From Pristionchus mayeri (lineage: Eukaryota > Nematoda > Chromadorea > Rhabditida > Neodiplogasteridae), in NCBI GenBank assembly GCA_036245805.1, contig BTRK01000005.1, positions 36,747,469-36,811,468 on the forward strand: a DNA stretch of 64,000 nt, written 5' to 3'. Positions 1 to 11,366 of this stretch are shown piece by piece. The position numbers were made by a program, and so were the translations under genes. The notes under the pieces were generated by a model, which worked only from the letters and a program-made list of their open reading frames with translations, was not told the origin of the DNA and made no database searches. The first letter of the stretch is position 1; the number at the start of each line of letters is the position of its first letter.

Positions 1-430
1 TCGAAATCGACGAGGATAGTGAACTAGAAATAGAAGAATGGGGACTTTCCTAGCTCCGCGCCAGGCCAAACCCCCTTGATCCCGCCCCCGAAGGGGCGGG
101 AGGGGGTGGAGCCAGATACCATCCCCAAAAAGGGATAGAGTTTGGCACCCTAAAAAATTCGCCGAGAGGTTCCCCCCTAGAGCATGGAAACGCCACGGTT
201 TCATGAGGAGGCGGGAGTTAAAACAGCAATGGGAAGGGGCGCGCTCTAGTCACGCCGGGTGAGAGAATGCGGGAAGAGAGAGCATGGGAAGGGCAAGTGC
301 GAGAGGCGCGGGGGAGAGAGAGGGAAGGGGCAGAGCGAGAGCGCGGTCTAGGGAGAGGCTAAGGGAGGGGCGAGGGGCGCGCTAAAGATAGAGCGGGGGA
401 GGGGAGGGGGGAGCCTGGCGCGGAAGTAGG
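1..430. other. GC-rich leader with hairpin and purine-rich tracts, no gene
   Basis: This stretch is rich in G and C and has long GAGA/GGGG purine runs. At about 92-110 there is a perfect short inverted repeat (CCCGCCCC, loop CGAA, GGGGCGGG). I see no coding exon. It may be the upstream part of the adjacent retrotransposon's 5' region or flanking DNA; the 5' edge of that element could not be fixed. Confidence 0.4.
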
Positions 431-500
431 AATGTGCCGAAGAATGACTCTACCAAATATAAGCGCACTTCTTGCTCTGTATTGGTCAGCGGAGAAGTTA

Positions 501-511
501 TGGAGTATATA
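501..511 (+). promoter_or_regulatory. TATA-like motif upstream of LINE ORF1
   Basis: GAGTATATAAG lies about 190 bp before the ORF1 start, just before the duplicated CT-rich leader. Its placement would suit an internal promoter of the retrotransposon. This is inference from position only. Confidence 0.3.
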
Positions 512-702
512 AGTTATGAGAAGTTATGGAGCACTCTCCCCTCTTCCCTTCCTCTCTCCCCTCTTCCCTTCCTCTGAGAAGGTGACCTAGGTAGCTCTCT
601 CTAGAGTTATTTTCGCGCGAATTTCTTTACTCTTTCTTTCCCTTTTTCCTATTTTGTTGATTGGTCCTTCTCTATTCCACCCTGGCAAAGAGGACACTTC
701 CC

Positions 703-1479
703 ATGTCTCCCCCTCACAATCAGGCGGCTCCTCACCCGGTCAAAAAGCAGGCTGGCACATTCACAAACATGTGTGTGTCGGCATTCGCTCTGGCCACCGA
801 GGATCCCCCCTCTGGGATGGACTCGGAGAAGTGGAAGAGCATCACGGGATTGCTCCACAATATGGCGAAAGCTCTTGAGCATGTCGCCGAGCAGATCCGT
901 GATGTTCCCTCTGCCTCCTCTCCCTCCCCTCTCTGTTCCCCACCTATCCCCTCCACTTCCTCCAATCGTATTCCCTCCTCTCACACTCCATCCACCCTCC
1001 TCCAGAATGCCGATGATCCCGTCGAGGCCCATCTTAGGGCTCGCTCTCTCGTTATTTCGGGTGTTCCCGAAGCCGATCCTTCTCTGACTCTTGACGAGAA
1101 ATTGGCGGGGGATAGTAAGACAGTGGGTCTCCTGCTATCCCTCCTAGAGGTCGAAGCGATGCCCCAGATGGTCTATAGAATGGGAAGGCAGGGAGATAAG
1201 CCACGTCTCCTCAAGGTGGTCCTCCCCTCTCGCTCCCACCTCTTGACTGCACTCAAACACGCCTCTGTGCTCCGCACTAACCAGGAATACAGGGGTATAT
1301 ACATTCGGAAATCGCAGTCTAGAGAGGAGAGAGAGAGAGGAAAGGCACTGAGAGATTCCCTCAAGGCGTTGCGTGCATCTGATTCGAACTGTCCCTTTGT
1401 GTTCTATCGCGATCAGCTTTGGCACAGGGATGACATCCGAACAGGTAAGCGTACTCGCCTCCCTCCTCAGGGAAACTGA
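703..1479 (+). CDS. LINE ORF1 protein
   Basis: An open frame of 258 residues from the ATG at 703 to the TGA at 1477-1479; the frame is also open upstream to 661 but without an ATG. The product has a helical N-terminal part (MDSEKWKSITGLL...), a Ser/Pro-rich linker, and a basic C-terminal half with a possible RRM-like fold (SRSHLLTALKHASVL), followed by an Arg/Glu-rich segment. This resembles ORF1 proteins of CR1/Jockey elements, which bind the element RNA. It is directly followed by the ORF2 remnant. No zinc knuckle was seen. The assignment rests on position plus general composition, so the family is less certain than for ORF2. Confidence 0.65.
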   Translation: MSPPHNQAAPHPVKKQAGTFTNMCVSAFALATEDPPSGMDSEKWKSITGLLHNMAKALEHVAEQIRDVPSASSPSPLCSPPIPSTSSNRIPSSHTPSTLLQNADDPVEAHLRARSLVISGVPEADPSLTLDEKLAGDSKTVGLLLSLLEVEAMPQMVYRMGRQGDKPRLLKVVLPSRSHLLTALKHASVLRTNQEYRGIYIRKSQSREERERGKALRDSLKALRASDSNCPFVFYRDQLWHRDDIRTGKRTRLPPQGN

Positions 1480-1499
1480 TTTGTCGTACATCACCTTCG

Positions 1500-4487
1500 A
1501 ATTCTGACTCTGTTGTGCCCTTTTCCAATGACTGCCTCTCGATTGACATTGCTTCTATTCCCCCCTTCCCTTCTTTCCCTCTCCCTCTCTGTCTCCTCTC
1601 TGTTCCCCACACTCTCTCGCCTCTCCAGCCTCTTCCTCCACCCGTTCCCTCCATGATCGATCAGTCGCCTTCTTATACTGTCCTTCCTCTCCCCCTTCAC
1701 TGTTCTTTATTCAATTCTCGATCACTTTGTAATAAGCGTCCTGATTTGCATGCGATTCTCTCTATCGATAAGCCTGACTTTCTCTTTATAACAGAGACTT
1801 GGCTCTCTTCCAAGATATTACTCTGAGCTGCTTCTTTCTTTCCCATATCGCGTCTTTCGTTCTGATCGTCCTCGTCGTGGGGGCGGTGTCTGTCTCCTCA
1901 TTCGTGATCATCTCCCCTGCTCTCGAGTAGCTATCAATTCATCAATCTCTTGTGACATTCTTGCGGTCGATGTTCATCCCCCCACAACACTCGTCCCCAC
2001 TCGTTTCATACTTGTATATAGGCCTTCCAACACAACCACTGTTCAAAATACTCAATTGTTTGATGTCATTTCTTCTCTGGTTACGGTGCAACATCAAGTG
2101 GTTGTGCTGGGCGACCTAAATTTACATATCGATTGGTCTTCTCCCGGTGTGCTCTCTTCTCAAGCTTCATGCTTAGTTGACCTCTCCACTGATCTTGACC
2201 TCACCCAAATGGTCCCCTCTCCTTCCCTAAATAATCATTTCCTTGATATCATCCTATCAATTCCCGGAGTAGTATCCAATTGCTGCTTATCAGCTCCCTT
2301 TAAAAATTCTGATCACTCTACAATTAACTTTGACTTTCATTTCCCCCTTGATCAGCCCGTAGTAGTGCATTCATTTGATTTTCGTAAAACTGACTTTTCT
2401 GGTCTCGAAAATGCACTGCTCGGGTTGAACTGGGAGGAATCCCTTTCTGATTTCACCGATATCTCGGACCTGTATTCTCGATTCGTCTCGTGCGTAACTG
2501 ACCTTTTCTCAACATTTGTTCCTCTCAAGAAGATTTCACTGTCCTCTGATCACTACCCTCCCCATATCAAGTCCCTTCTTGCACACAAGCGTGCACTCTT
2601 CAGCAAGATTCACCTTCGCCCTGTTCATTCCCAGTTTCTTTTAGTTTCTCAAAAATTAGATAAGGAAATACGCAATTACGTACGCTGTTATGAGAACCGT
2701 CTACTTGCCAGTAATCATAGCCGGTCCTTTTTTCGCTACGTATCAACTCGTTTCAAATCCAAAGGCCTATCCACCCCTGCTTTCGTGGCATTGGATGGAA
2801 CCGTTATCACTAGTAACTCTTTAAAGGCTGAATCTCTTGCCGATTATTTCACTTCTGTATATACGCGTGATGACGGATCTCTTCCATCTCTTGCCCTACC
2901 CGCGTTTCTCAATCTATTCCCTTATCAGTCATCCTACCTCCCGATGTCTCTTCTCTCCTGAGAAAAGTTTCTTCCTCGTGCTCTCTCCCATCTGATTCCA
3001 TCCCTTCAATTATTTTTAAGAATTGCTTCCGATCCTTGTCTACTCCTCTCGCGCACATTTTCAATTACAGTATTATGCTCGGTAACATTCCTTCCTTGTG
3101 GTAATCCTCTATTATTATTCCTATTCCCAAAACTTCCTCACCTTCATCGGTCTCTGATTATCGTCCTATTAGCCTCACACCCATCCCTTCCAAAATATTG
3201 GAAAGGATTCTCAAGCCTAAGATTATCCGTTGGTGTAATTTTCATAAGATCATCCCTCCTGAACAACACGGTTTCCTTAGTAAGCGCTCGACTGTTACCC
3301 AATTATTAGATTGTACCCAAAAGTGGCGTGACTCCATCGATCGTGATTACTGTACTGATGTAGTTTACATTGATCTAGCTAAGGCTTTCGATAAGGTCTC
3401 CCATCCTAAGCTACTATTCAAGTTGTCATTGCTCGGCATTCGTGGTTGTCTGCTTAAATGGATTACAGGTTATCTCTCTGATAGAAATTTCAGAGTTCGT
3501 TTAGGGAGCTCTCTCTCAACTGAGAGACAAGTCATCTCAGGGGTGCCACAGGGCACAGTCCTTGGGCCTCTTCTCTTTTTGCTCTACACTTTCGATCTCC
3601 CTTTAGTTTTCTCCCCCTACCCCAAACTCACTTGTCGGCTCTTCGCTGATGACATCAAACTCTTTACTACTTTCGATCCACTTTCCCCTTCGGACTCCCC
3701 TTCTCAACTTCAATCGGGTATCATTGGGCTCCTAGATTACTACAAAAAATGGCAGTTGGAAGTTGCTGAAAAAAAGTGCAACGTACTTCACATAGGCAAA
3801 ACCAATCCCCACATTAGCTATTCCTTGATCTCCTGTAACTTTGAAGCAGCTCAGTCAATCCGCGACCTAGGTGTCCTTATTGATCCTCTCCTAAATTTCG
3901 ACTCTCACATCCATACTGTTTGCCATAAGGCATCATCATTAGTTTATTTACTCTTCCGTAGTATCAGCTGCACTATCGTTGCCCCATATATATCTGCATT
4001 TAAATCCTTTATCCTTCCCATACTAGAATATGCATCCCCCGTCTGGTCTCCCTCCTCATCTGGTCGTATTCACAAATTAGAGAAAGTTCAACACCTTTTT
4101 AGTAGACTATTATATTTTCGTTGCTCTCGAACTGACTTGTCGTTCCCCTCTTATTCTGATCGATTAGCCCTTTACTCTCTACATTCTCTTTATGCTCGCC
4201 GTATTGTCATTGACATAGTGCTTGCCCTTAAAATCTTCGCCAACGCTGTCGAGTTGCCTGTTAGTAATTTCTACACATATAGAACTATTAGCAGACGTCA
4301 TTGTGCCTTTGTTCTTCACATTCCCGCTTTCCGAAAGGAAAATTTGAAGGCATCATTTGCACATAGAACAGCCAGGCTCCTAAATAAGATTTGTAATCCT
4401 CTGCTGTCTATAGAGACTGTTAAGATTCATTTGCTAAATCACCATAATCTTCTATGTACTCTTGGAATAGAAATCAGAAATCTTTAG
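1500..4487 (+). pseudogene. LINE ORF2: endonuclease plus reverse transcriptase, broken
   Basis: The endonuclease domain starts at about 1695 (FNSRSLCNKRPDL, then FITETWLSS). It continues in another frame from about 1846 with a VVVLGDLNLHIDW segment at about 2098 and the SDHSTINFDFHF segment near 2310, which are conserved AP-endonuclease positions. The reverse transcriptase follows, with DYRPISLTPIPSKILERIL near 3160, YIDLAKAFDKVSHPK at about 3366, SGVPQGTVLGPLLFLLY near 3540 and the catalytic FADDIKLF at about 3644. The C-terminal part runs to the TAG at 4485-4487. Lesions are one frameshift near 1815-1845, one near 2940-2961, and TAA at 3102-3104 in the frame of the flanking motifs. All motifs are present, so this was a complete enzyme that has since decayed. 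Confidence 0.88.
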
Positions 4488-4804
4488 CAGCTATCATCAC
4501 CCTCCCTCACCTTTTCCTCTCTCTTCCCTACCCTTCCCCCAACCATTCCCAACCCTTCGCATGTCCCCTCGACCTTCGATCTTCTCCGATCTTCTGTTAC
4601 ACAAGCTTCCAATAAGATATACATTGGACAAGCGGTCACTCCTCCCGCTCACGAGGCACCCTCCCCTCGGCACTCTCCTCTCTTGTACGACAGAATTCGG
4701 AAGATCGACCCCCCTTCTCACCTTCTCCCTCCCCCCATTTAACGCACATTCTGCACTTGCCGAAGCACCCTAGTGGTGTACGATAAATAAAATAAAATAT
4801 AACC

Positions 4805-5290
4805 ATGGTCTGGGAATCGCATGGCCTTGAGATAATGCCCCATATATCCCGCAAATTCATCAGTCATAAGCCCTCAACTTTCTGGCTCACACTAAACACC
4901 CTCTTGAAATCCATCTTCTCACTCACCATAATCCAAAGTCTCGATGACTTCCCTCATCAAAGGAACGGAGAAAAATTAAATAAATAAAAAAGGAAAAAAT
5001 TGATCGTGAAAGATAGTGTCGCGATATGAAAACGCTTTTCCTATTTGCTTATTTCGTCGATCAACTTACATAATTTATCCTCAAATTAGGCAAATCTATC
5101 GAAATTGTGGACTCAGAAGTACGATTAAAAATTCTGAATATAGTAATAATAAATATTGTGAACAGAACTTCTACAGTTACATGGTCAAAGAACATTGAAC
5201 AACAGCTTAAAGAGAATAAGCTATGAGTTAATTAGGGCTTCTTTTCGTCCTCCTTCTTCTTATCTCCCTTCTTCTTCTTCTTCTTCTTCT
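4805..5290. other. intergenic, repeated 3'-flank segment, no gene
   Basis: No supported exon. The part at about 5005-5125 resembles DNA at about 8275-8400 and 18220-18330 (shared core TTATCATCAAATTAAGCAAA and variants). Each of the three lies downstream of a minus-strand gene's stop codon. The run of GAA/CTT triplets at 5240-5295 is low complexity. Confidence 0.4.
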
Positions 5291-6139
5291 TTTTTCGTAT
5301 TATAGTTCTGCATTACTTACTTCGGTCTCCATCGAAGAAGAAGTACCATCGCCCATCTCCTCTTCATTGAACTTCTCAAAGAACTCCTTCAGGGCAGCTT
5401 TATCTTGACTGAAACAGTCCTTGGTCAGCTTCCACGTCTGGTCATTGATCAGCTTGCGGAGTCTCGCCAGCTCAACTGAAAGATCAATAAAATTTTAAAA
5501 TCAGTATATTTATGTTAGAACACTTGAATAGGTAAAGGTACGGATGTAACCTCGTCAAGTGATTTTACAGTCACCAGAATACGACAGAGGTGCAGTAAAA
5601 TGATTAATGAATTCTTCTATAAAATGCAGAATGCAATATATAATGGAATAATAACAAACCGTCGGTCACATTGGCGTCAAGAGCAATTCTGCGTTTGACT
5701 GACTTCCCTGAAATTGCAAAAGGTTCCTACTTTTAAGTATCTTTTTACAGAAAAGTTCAATTCCTCGGTGATATAGAGCGGATGCATAGTGTAACCAATT
5801 TAGGAGTTTCTGAACTCGATAAGACGACGAACCTGAGGTACAGTATTCTGCAGTTTGATGGGCTGCATCGGCGCCCGTTGCTCTTCCTCGTATTGCGATA
5901 GCTTGCAAGTTAACTCCCCGATCCTAGAATGATAATACTACTTCATCGTCACCATTTGTATTAGAATCCACAATTCGAGTAATGAGAGTGTGGAAATGAA
6001 GGGGCGATTCGCCTAATTGTGAACTATAATTCGCAATTCACAAAATACGTTACACTTTGATTGTAGAAAGAATAATGTCTACGAAATCCATCGCTCTCAT
6101 TCGTTTTCTTCATGATATTACTATTAGAACCATCAAAAT

Positions 6140-6960
6140 AGGAACCCACTTCTCGTGATCTTCCTTTCGATCCTTCTCCAGCTGTCTGATTCTGAAAAGA
6201 TAACACGTTAGAGCACAATCTGCACTTATGTCTGTTATTTAACCTCAATCCCGTTGTTACATGAAAACTAGCATCATCACCCCTTATCACGTACGCTTCT
6301 AGATGCCCTTCACTACTCTCACCTGTTCGACTTGAACTTCTTCAATTCGTATACAAGAGTCTCCTCCAACTCGCCCTCGAACTTCTTGAGAAGGAGCCAG
6401 GGCGACTCCAGTGTTTCAGTCAGAGCACGGATTCTAAATGTTAACAAATATTTAGGATCAGCTAGCTTGAGAAGGAACCAAAGCATAGTTTTTCCTCATT
6501 CTACAACTCTTATCAAGATAAGAATTCTGATGCCCGTTGTTTGTAGAAATACACTCCTGCCTATGTAATTTATCGCATACATTCGCATTCTTGTTGTCAT
6601 GCTTTCCATTTTACCCATACACCACGCAACCTGGTAACCCACTTCTTGTGATCTTTACCTCGATCCATAAGAGTTGACAGAAATTAAATCTGAGCCATTT
6701 TTTCTTCAATCTATAAGACGTTATTTTTAAGAATCATATTTTCCTTTAGTGTATAATTAAATTGATATCTATTCAATCTTGTTCATTTCTCGATTTGCAT
6801 GCTACTCGATATAACCTCAACGTAGGGACCAACCTCTCATCTCTGTCCTCGAGTTGCGGCAGCAGCTTCTTCTTCCTGAAAAGTTAACAACTTAGAGCAA
6901 AATCTACGCTAATGGTCTTTTTTCGTCCAGTATGGTAACTGTACTCATAATGAATACTGC
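6140..6960 (-). repeat. diverged tandem duplication of a coiled-coil exon
   Basis: Three similar exon/intron blocks lie at about 6145-6240, 6630-6680 and 6830-6930. All share the donor end GAT-CAC-[GA]AG-AAG-TGG or its cognate. The first and third also share the intron sequence upstream of the acceptor (AAAAGATAACACGTTAGAGC versus AAAAGTTAACAACTTAGAGC on the plus strand). The middle copy is one base short and so frameshifted. Confidence 0.5.
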
Positions 6961-7384
6961 ATTCTGCACGTACCCGTATTGTTATTCACTCAAGGTAATA
7001 GTATATACAAATTTAACGGTGACAGGGATCACATGTAACTTGCTCGATCAGCATATTTTCAATCTGAACAGCAATCGACATAAGAACAAAAAATATTTTT
7101 AAAAAATAGTTAACGCTACACCTACTCCTCTCTGAGCATTCCGTTCTCTGCCACTTCACTTTCCGTCTCCTCGAATCTGAATACCATTCATTTAACTTTA
7201 AGAAAACGATTTGAGTAGTTCTGGAAAAAAAGAACAAAGAATATTTAAATTCATACCGATCTTTGAGTTCCTCAATCAACTTCTATTTTCTGGCCATAGC
7301 TAACTGACGATGGCGCTCAGCATGAGTGGTTGCTCGATGAGCTTCCGCCAATGACTCCTGGCATATGCATGACAGTAGGCAATC

Positions 7385-7600
7385 ATATGTACGCGGTATT
7401 TTGTGTACACACAAATCCAAGACTTCGTCCACTACACGACCGCCAAGTTGTGACATGGTTAGCGCACCTGGCCGCCGTACCCAAAATCTTTTCAATTATT
7501 ATGTGGGTAGTGTTGATAAATCTCGGCGGGTGTGGTTTGGAGCATGCAAGTAGGATCGTAAACGGCATATCGGACCGCGAAATGCCGTTGTAAAATAAAT
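7385..7600. other. segment between coiled-coil exons, possible transposon remnant
   Basis: Between the exons near 7357 and 7613 lies DNA of higher GC content than the neighbouring introns. It contains a weak tRNA A-box-like string (TGGTTAGCGCACCTGG at about 7457) but no convincing B box. No coding assignment is made. Confidence 0.25.
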
Positions 7601-8099
7601 TTATAAATACCTTGAGTTCCTGGTCTGCTTCCTCCATCGCGTCTTGCCACACCTTGAAATTATTGGAGAACATTCTGCAAATACTTTTCTTAGAATTATG
7701 TGAACAGCCGAAAATCGTGCTACTAATTTTCACTCGTTATGAACGGATAAACAAAAGTGTCCTAAAGTTTGGAGGATCAAATTAGTATGGGATTAGGGTA
7801 GCCGAAGGCATCATTGAGGTTGGAGAGTCGTAAATTTATGTGAGTAGTCAATACTTCAAAGCAGTTATTTTTCTACGAAGAAGTACAAAAACAGTAAATA
7901 AAAATGTAACCTTGTTCACGTGTAATTTCTTGCCTTCGATGATGAGAACGACGTTGCTTAATTCAGTCGGATCAGCGAAGAATCTGCGAAGGGACTTACT
8001 CTCTTTGTAATACAATATTTGTATTACAAAGAGAAATCGATCAATCAGATTGAGAAAATAAACTCGGTATAAAATGAGTTTTTGAAATGTGTGAATGGA

Positions 8100-8600
8100 A
8101 ACACACCACAATCAGCGAGAAGAGTGCACAGTACGCTCAGAGGAAGCCTGTCAACACATCGCCATTAATACGATCAAAAAACGATGAATACAAAACTTAA
8201 TTGGCTCCAACAACCGGACTTCTTCATATCAGAGCAGACTTATTGATCAAGGGAAAATATAAAAAATAAACTGGCTTGGAAAGATAATGCTGCGATCTGA
8301 GAACGCTATTCATACTTCCATATTTCATCCATCATTGTGTAAAATTTATCATCAAATTAAGCAAATCTATCGAAATTATGGCTTCAAAAATATTGCAAGT
8401 AAAAATTACAACAAATTGAGAGTAAATTATCATGCGTAATTGCTAAAAGAGGCGAGTACATATTATAAAAGAAACTATGCAACGGAAAATACATTCAACA
8501 TTCTGCTGTTATAACATAGAGTCGGTTCCTGTCTGAGCAAATACAATATAAAATAATCAGCAACCGTCTGAATTCAATTGACAATTAACTACGGTATTCA
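8100..8600. other. intergenic, downstream of membrane gene A
   Basis: I see no gene here. The segment at 8275-8400 is the second copy of the 3'-flank repeat also seen near 5005-5125 and 18220-18330. A weak exon-like string at about 8105-8150 on the minus strand has no consistent partners. Confidence 0.4.
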
Positions 8601-8950
8601 TTCTAGTCATTGCGAGGGAAAATCCTTTCGTAGAAATGAAGCAGCATGTAGCCAACGACCAGATGGAACTTGAATCTATCGACCTTTGACACGATCGTAT
8701 CTGAAAATTATTGATTGTTAAATATCGATTGTTATTCATTTCTAATTATTTTTTCCGTCCCTTCGCGTCAATAAAATTAAATCAACTTCGGGCTGATAAT
8801 AAATTTTGAAAAATGAAGAGGTTACAAAAGACAACTGAAACTAAACTCCCACTGTAGATACTGATAATTCAATCTCGCACATGCCACTTCAGATTGTGGG
8901 AAGAAAACCGAAAATTCAGGGACGGGAAGATCAGGGAAGAAAACCGAAAA

Positions 8951-9120
8951 TTCTTGGATAATTGGTCCACCCCCCCCCCTTTCTCCTCTATCCCATTCAT
9001 TCCTAGGCATCTCTCCTCTATTTTCGTTCACATAACCCACCCCTTTGCAATGGGAGGGGGGGGGGGGGTGAGAAATGATAGGGGAGGATCGGGGAGGGGG
9101 GGGGGGGACTATCCAAGAAG
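8951..9120. repeat. short inverted-repeat element with poly-G/C runs
   Basis: TTCTTGGATA at 8951-8960 is mirrored by TATCCAAGAA at 9110-9119. The inside has two C runs and two long G runs able to pair or to form G-quadruplex-like structures. It abuts the last intron of membrane gene A. A nonautonomous element is likely. Confidence 0.4.
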
Positions 9121-9461
9121 TATCTGGAAACGGACCGTTCGAGACAATGTCGTACTGCAAGGAGGTAGATTCCGGCGAGAGCCACGGGGATAACTTCGAG
9201 AAGGACGAAGGAGAGTAGGGCGGAGGATCGATGGACATTCAGACCTGGCAAATAATCAGCAAATGTTATATCACTCAGCAATGTAACCTCCTCACCACAT
9301 CACTCTCGAGGAAGTATTGGTGAATAATGAAAAAAGATGCAACATTAAAAAAAATTATAAAAATATCGGCCTACCGGGGTACAAGTGCGGACCACAGAGG
9401 AGAACTGCGATGAGGGCAATCGTCTTGAAGTACACCACCAAGTCCTCTGCAGAGATCACTT

Positions 9462-9550
9462 GGCATAGGGCGGATGAGAACTATGACGTCATTCCGCTTT
9501 TGATATATCAAAGGCGGGTGGACGTCATAGTTCTCATCCAGCCTAGTGCC
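9462..9550. mobile_element. 89-bp palindromic MITE (ACTAGGTC family)
   Basis: The ends are inverted copies of the family terminus, here with GCGGATGAGAACTATGACGTC on the left and its mirror on the right, around a TTTGATATATCAAAG centre. It sits in an intron of membrane gene A. Together with the other copies it defines a family with near-complete dyad symmetry. Confidence 0.8.
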
Positions 9551-10349
9551 GGTTACTTTTAGCTACATAATACAGTCAGGAAAAGCCAGAGGTGCCGTCC
9601 TCATTCGATTCAGTCTATTATAGAAGCACCTTTCATTAAAGTTACCGGAAGAGGACGAAACCCTGATCTGGTCGCGTGTACGAGAGAGTATGCAAAAGTG
9701 AGAGAGCGCGGATCATTTCCTGCTTTCCCTTGAGGCTATTATTGATTTTTAGCATTTTTGTTTATTCATGCTCAACTAAGTCAGCCATCGGCTATTCGAT
9801 GGAGGACAAAAAATAGGGGGTCAATTTTGTCCTCGTCTGGTAACTTTAACTTTGCGTTACAGGATACAAAGGAAAAGTCAGTGGACTTCTTCCCACTCGC
9901 CACAGTCTGTTATCAATTATCCAACCAGTGAAGGGGTTCAATTTAATGCAACAGGAAGTGCAAAAACATCAATCAATAACGAAGTGAAACTGACCATTCT
10001 CCACCCATCCAGCTTCGCGCGCGCATTTCACTCCGTACAGAGTGCCTCCCGTCAGAAAGAAGAAGAGCCTGAATTGTGTGTGCTGTGATTACTTGGTGCG
10101 TCGGTGCGGGCGAGATTTCTCACAAGTAGGTTTCCGAGAGAATATTAGCCGTTCTCTGTCCGGATAGGAAGATGAACAAGATGAAGATGATGTAGATGAG
10201 AGATGCATTGATCGCGAGAGACTCGTGCGCCTTCGTGCGTGCGATTACATCTGGAAATAAGGCATTAGGTCGGACGAGAACCAGTGATGTGCTGAGAAAG
10301 GATACGGTTCGGAAAATCTGTAAACCCGCCGGGTAAAATTCCGAGAGCG

Positions 10350-10410
10350 GGAGTGATCCGGCACGCGCGCAAATTCAAATAATTTCAATGGTGTTGGGTA
10401 CCTTTAACTC
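10350..10410. repeat. dispersed GATC-CGGCACGCG repeat fragment
   Basis: The string GCGCAAATTCAAATAATTT and the following GGTGTTGGGTACCTTTAA recur with small changes at 19255-19315 and 27845-27895. The repeat is about 60 bp, always intronic or flanking, and has no coding content. Confidence 0.5.
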
Positions 10411-10937
10411 ACTGTTCCAATCTTAACAAAGTATCAGTATCAATGCAGAGACTCACCCGTTTCCCTTTTTTGTCCTCCATTCATCAAAAACAAAAATGTA
10501 ACACAGAACTACCACATATTCCAACGCCACAAGCTCATCCGAGCCAAACTACCACCTATCCTCCTCCTCACGTCACCCCCGCCCCATGCACGTGTTGGCG
10601 AAAAAAGAATAAGAATAAAATAAGGATAATGCTCACTCGTTCCACCATCGGGCATTGCAAGGAAGGCACCGAGACCGAAGGATTGGTTGCACAGACTGCA
10701 GGGAAGCATGATGACGCACCAGCCGAAGTTAGTCCACATCTGCAATTTACATTTTTGAAAAATATACGTGATATATTCACAGGTGACCAGCGGTAGAGGA
10801 GGCCCTCTCAGGCAGATTTCCCATTTCACCTATTTCCAGGGGGGTCATGGGTGAACACTGCATGACACCATGGAGCTCGAGGATTGGACAGGTATGGATA
10901 TATTCAAGTGAGCTACTCGTAAGAGTGACGTGATGCG

Positions 10938-11026
10938 CACTAGGTCGGATGAGAACTACGACGCCACGCCGCCTTTTATTGATAAAAGAGCGGCATGACG
11001 TCATAGTTATCACCCGACCAAGTGCC
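10938..11026. mobile_element. palindromic MITE (ACTAGGTC family)
   Basis: It begins CACTAGGTCGGATGAGAAC and ends in the mirror-image GACCAAGTGCC. The centre is TTTTATTGATAAAAGAG. It lies in an intron of membrane gene A beside the donor of exon 3. Confidence 0.8.
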
Positions 11027-11278
11027 CGTGATGCTTACTCCGAAAGTCTCCTGGGCACTCTTGCCGACGAAGAGGAGAAGCAGAATGGACGAGAAGACGA
11101 TGATGGGGACGAGAGAGGCCCAGAAGAGAGCTGGAGAAAACGAAAATATATATTTAAAAATCCTAAAACACCAACACAGAACATGCAATTGGTGAAATAG
11201 GCAAACATATTGTAAGCAAATAGTATCTCTCGTTTGTAGTTGTTCCTTATTCGAACAGTAAGTAAGGGTTGCCAAGGG

Positions 11279-11366
11279 CACTAGGTCATTTGAAAACTAT
11301 GAGGTCATGCCACCAATGGCATATAAATGGCGGCATGAAGTCATAGTTCTCATCCGACCTAGTTCC
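11279..11366. mobile_element. palindromic MITE (ACTAGGTC family)
   Basis: It begins CACTAGGTCATTTGAAAACT and ends in ATCCGACCTAGTTCC, with a less perfect left arm than the copy 250 bp away. It lies in the second intron of membrane gene A. Confidence 0.75.

Larger units (their letters stand above)
430..4800 (+). mobile_element. non-LTR retrotransposon, CR1/Jockey-type, near full length, inactivated
   Basis: A LINE with ORF1, an AP-endonuclease region and a reverse transcriptase in the expected order. It ends in an A/T-rich tail of ATAAA-like repeats near 4787-4800, as CR1-type elements often do. A duplicated CT-rich leader (CTCTCCCCTCTTCCCTTCCT twice, 532-573) and a TATA-like GAGTATATAAG at about 501-511 precede ORF1. 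ORF2 is broken by a frameshift near 1815-1845, another near 2940-2961 and an in-frame TAA at 3102-3104. The copy is therefore recent enough to align throughout but cannot make an intact ORF2 protein. No target-site duplication could be identified because the 5' boundary is uncertain. Confidence 0.85.
5300..7995 (-). pseudogene. coiled-coil gene with BTB-like fragment, probably decayed
   Basis: Exon-like blocks on the minus strand run from about 7995 (FFADPTELSNVVLIIEG, like the start of a nematode BTB/POZ domain), through about 7613-7678 (MFSNNFKVWQDAMEEADQEL), 7257-7357, 7135-7183, 6838-6880, 6636-6670, 6318-6425, 6148-6192, 5833-5929 and 5657-5703, to 5310-5475 (VELARLRKLINDQTWKLTKD...). 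Most of it is charged, heptad-like sequence. Lesions: TAG inside the exon near 7290, no in-frame donor without a stop near 7135, a one-base deletion near 6655 relative to its duplicate at 6170, and no exon for the middle of the BTB fold. The stop is taken at 5300-5302. A Lys-rich reading to 5232 would need a 33-nt intron. It could instead be two gene remnants. Confidence 0.45.

Noticed and set aside
92..110. Helitron 3' end at the first hairpin
   Set aside because: The hairpin is present, but no CTRR terminus at the right distance and no TC start partner could be found.
649..1032. Minus-strand frames opposite LINE ORF1
   Set aside because: They are shadows of the ORF1 coding strand with Gly/Arg-rich composition.
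5232..5300. Lys-rich C-terminal exon of the coiled-coil gene
   Set aside because: It would need an intron of about 33 nt with a weak AAAAG acceptor; the run of GAA/AAG triplets is more simply low-complexity DNA after the TAA at 5300-5302.
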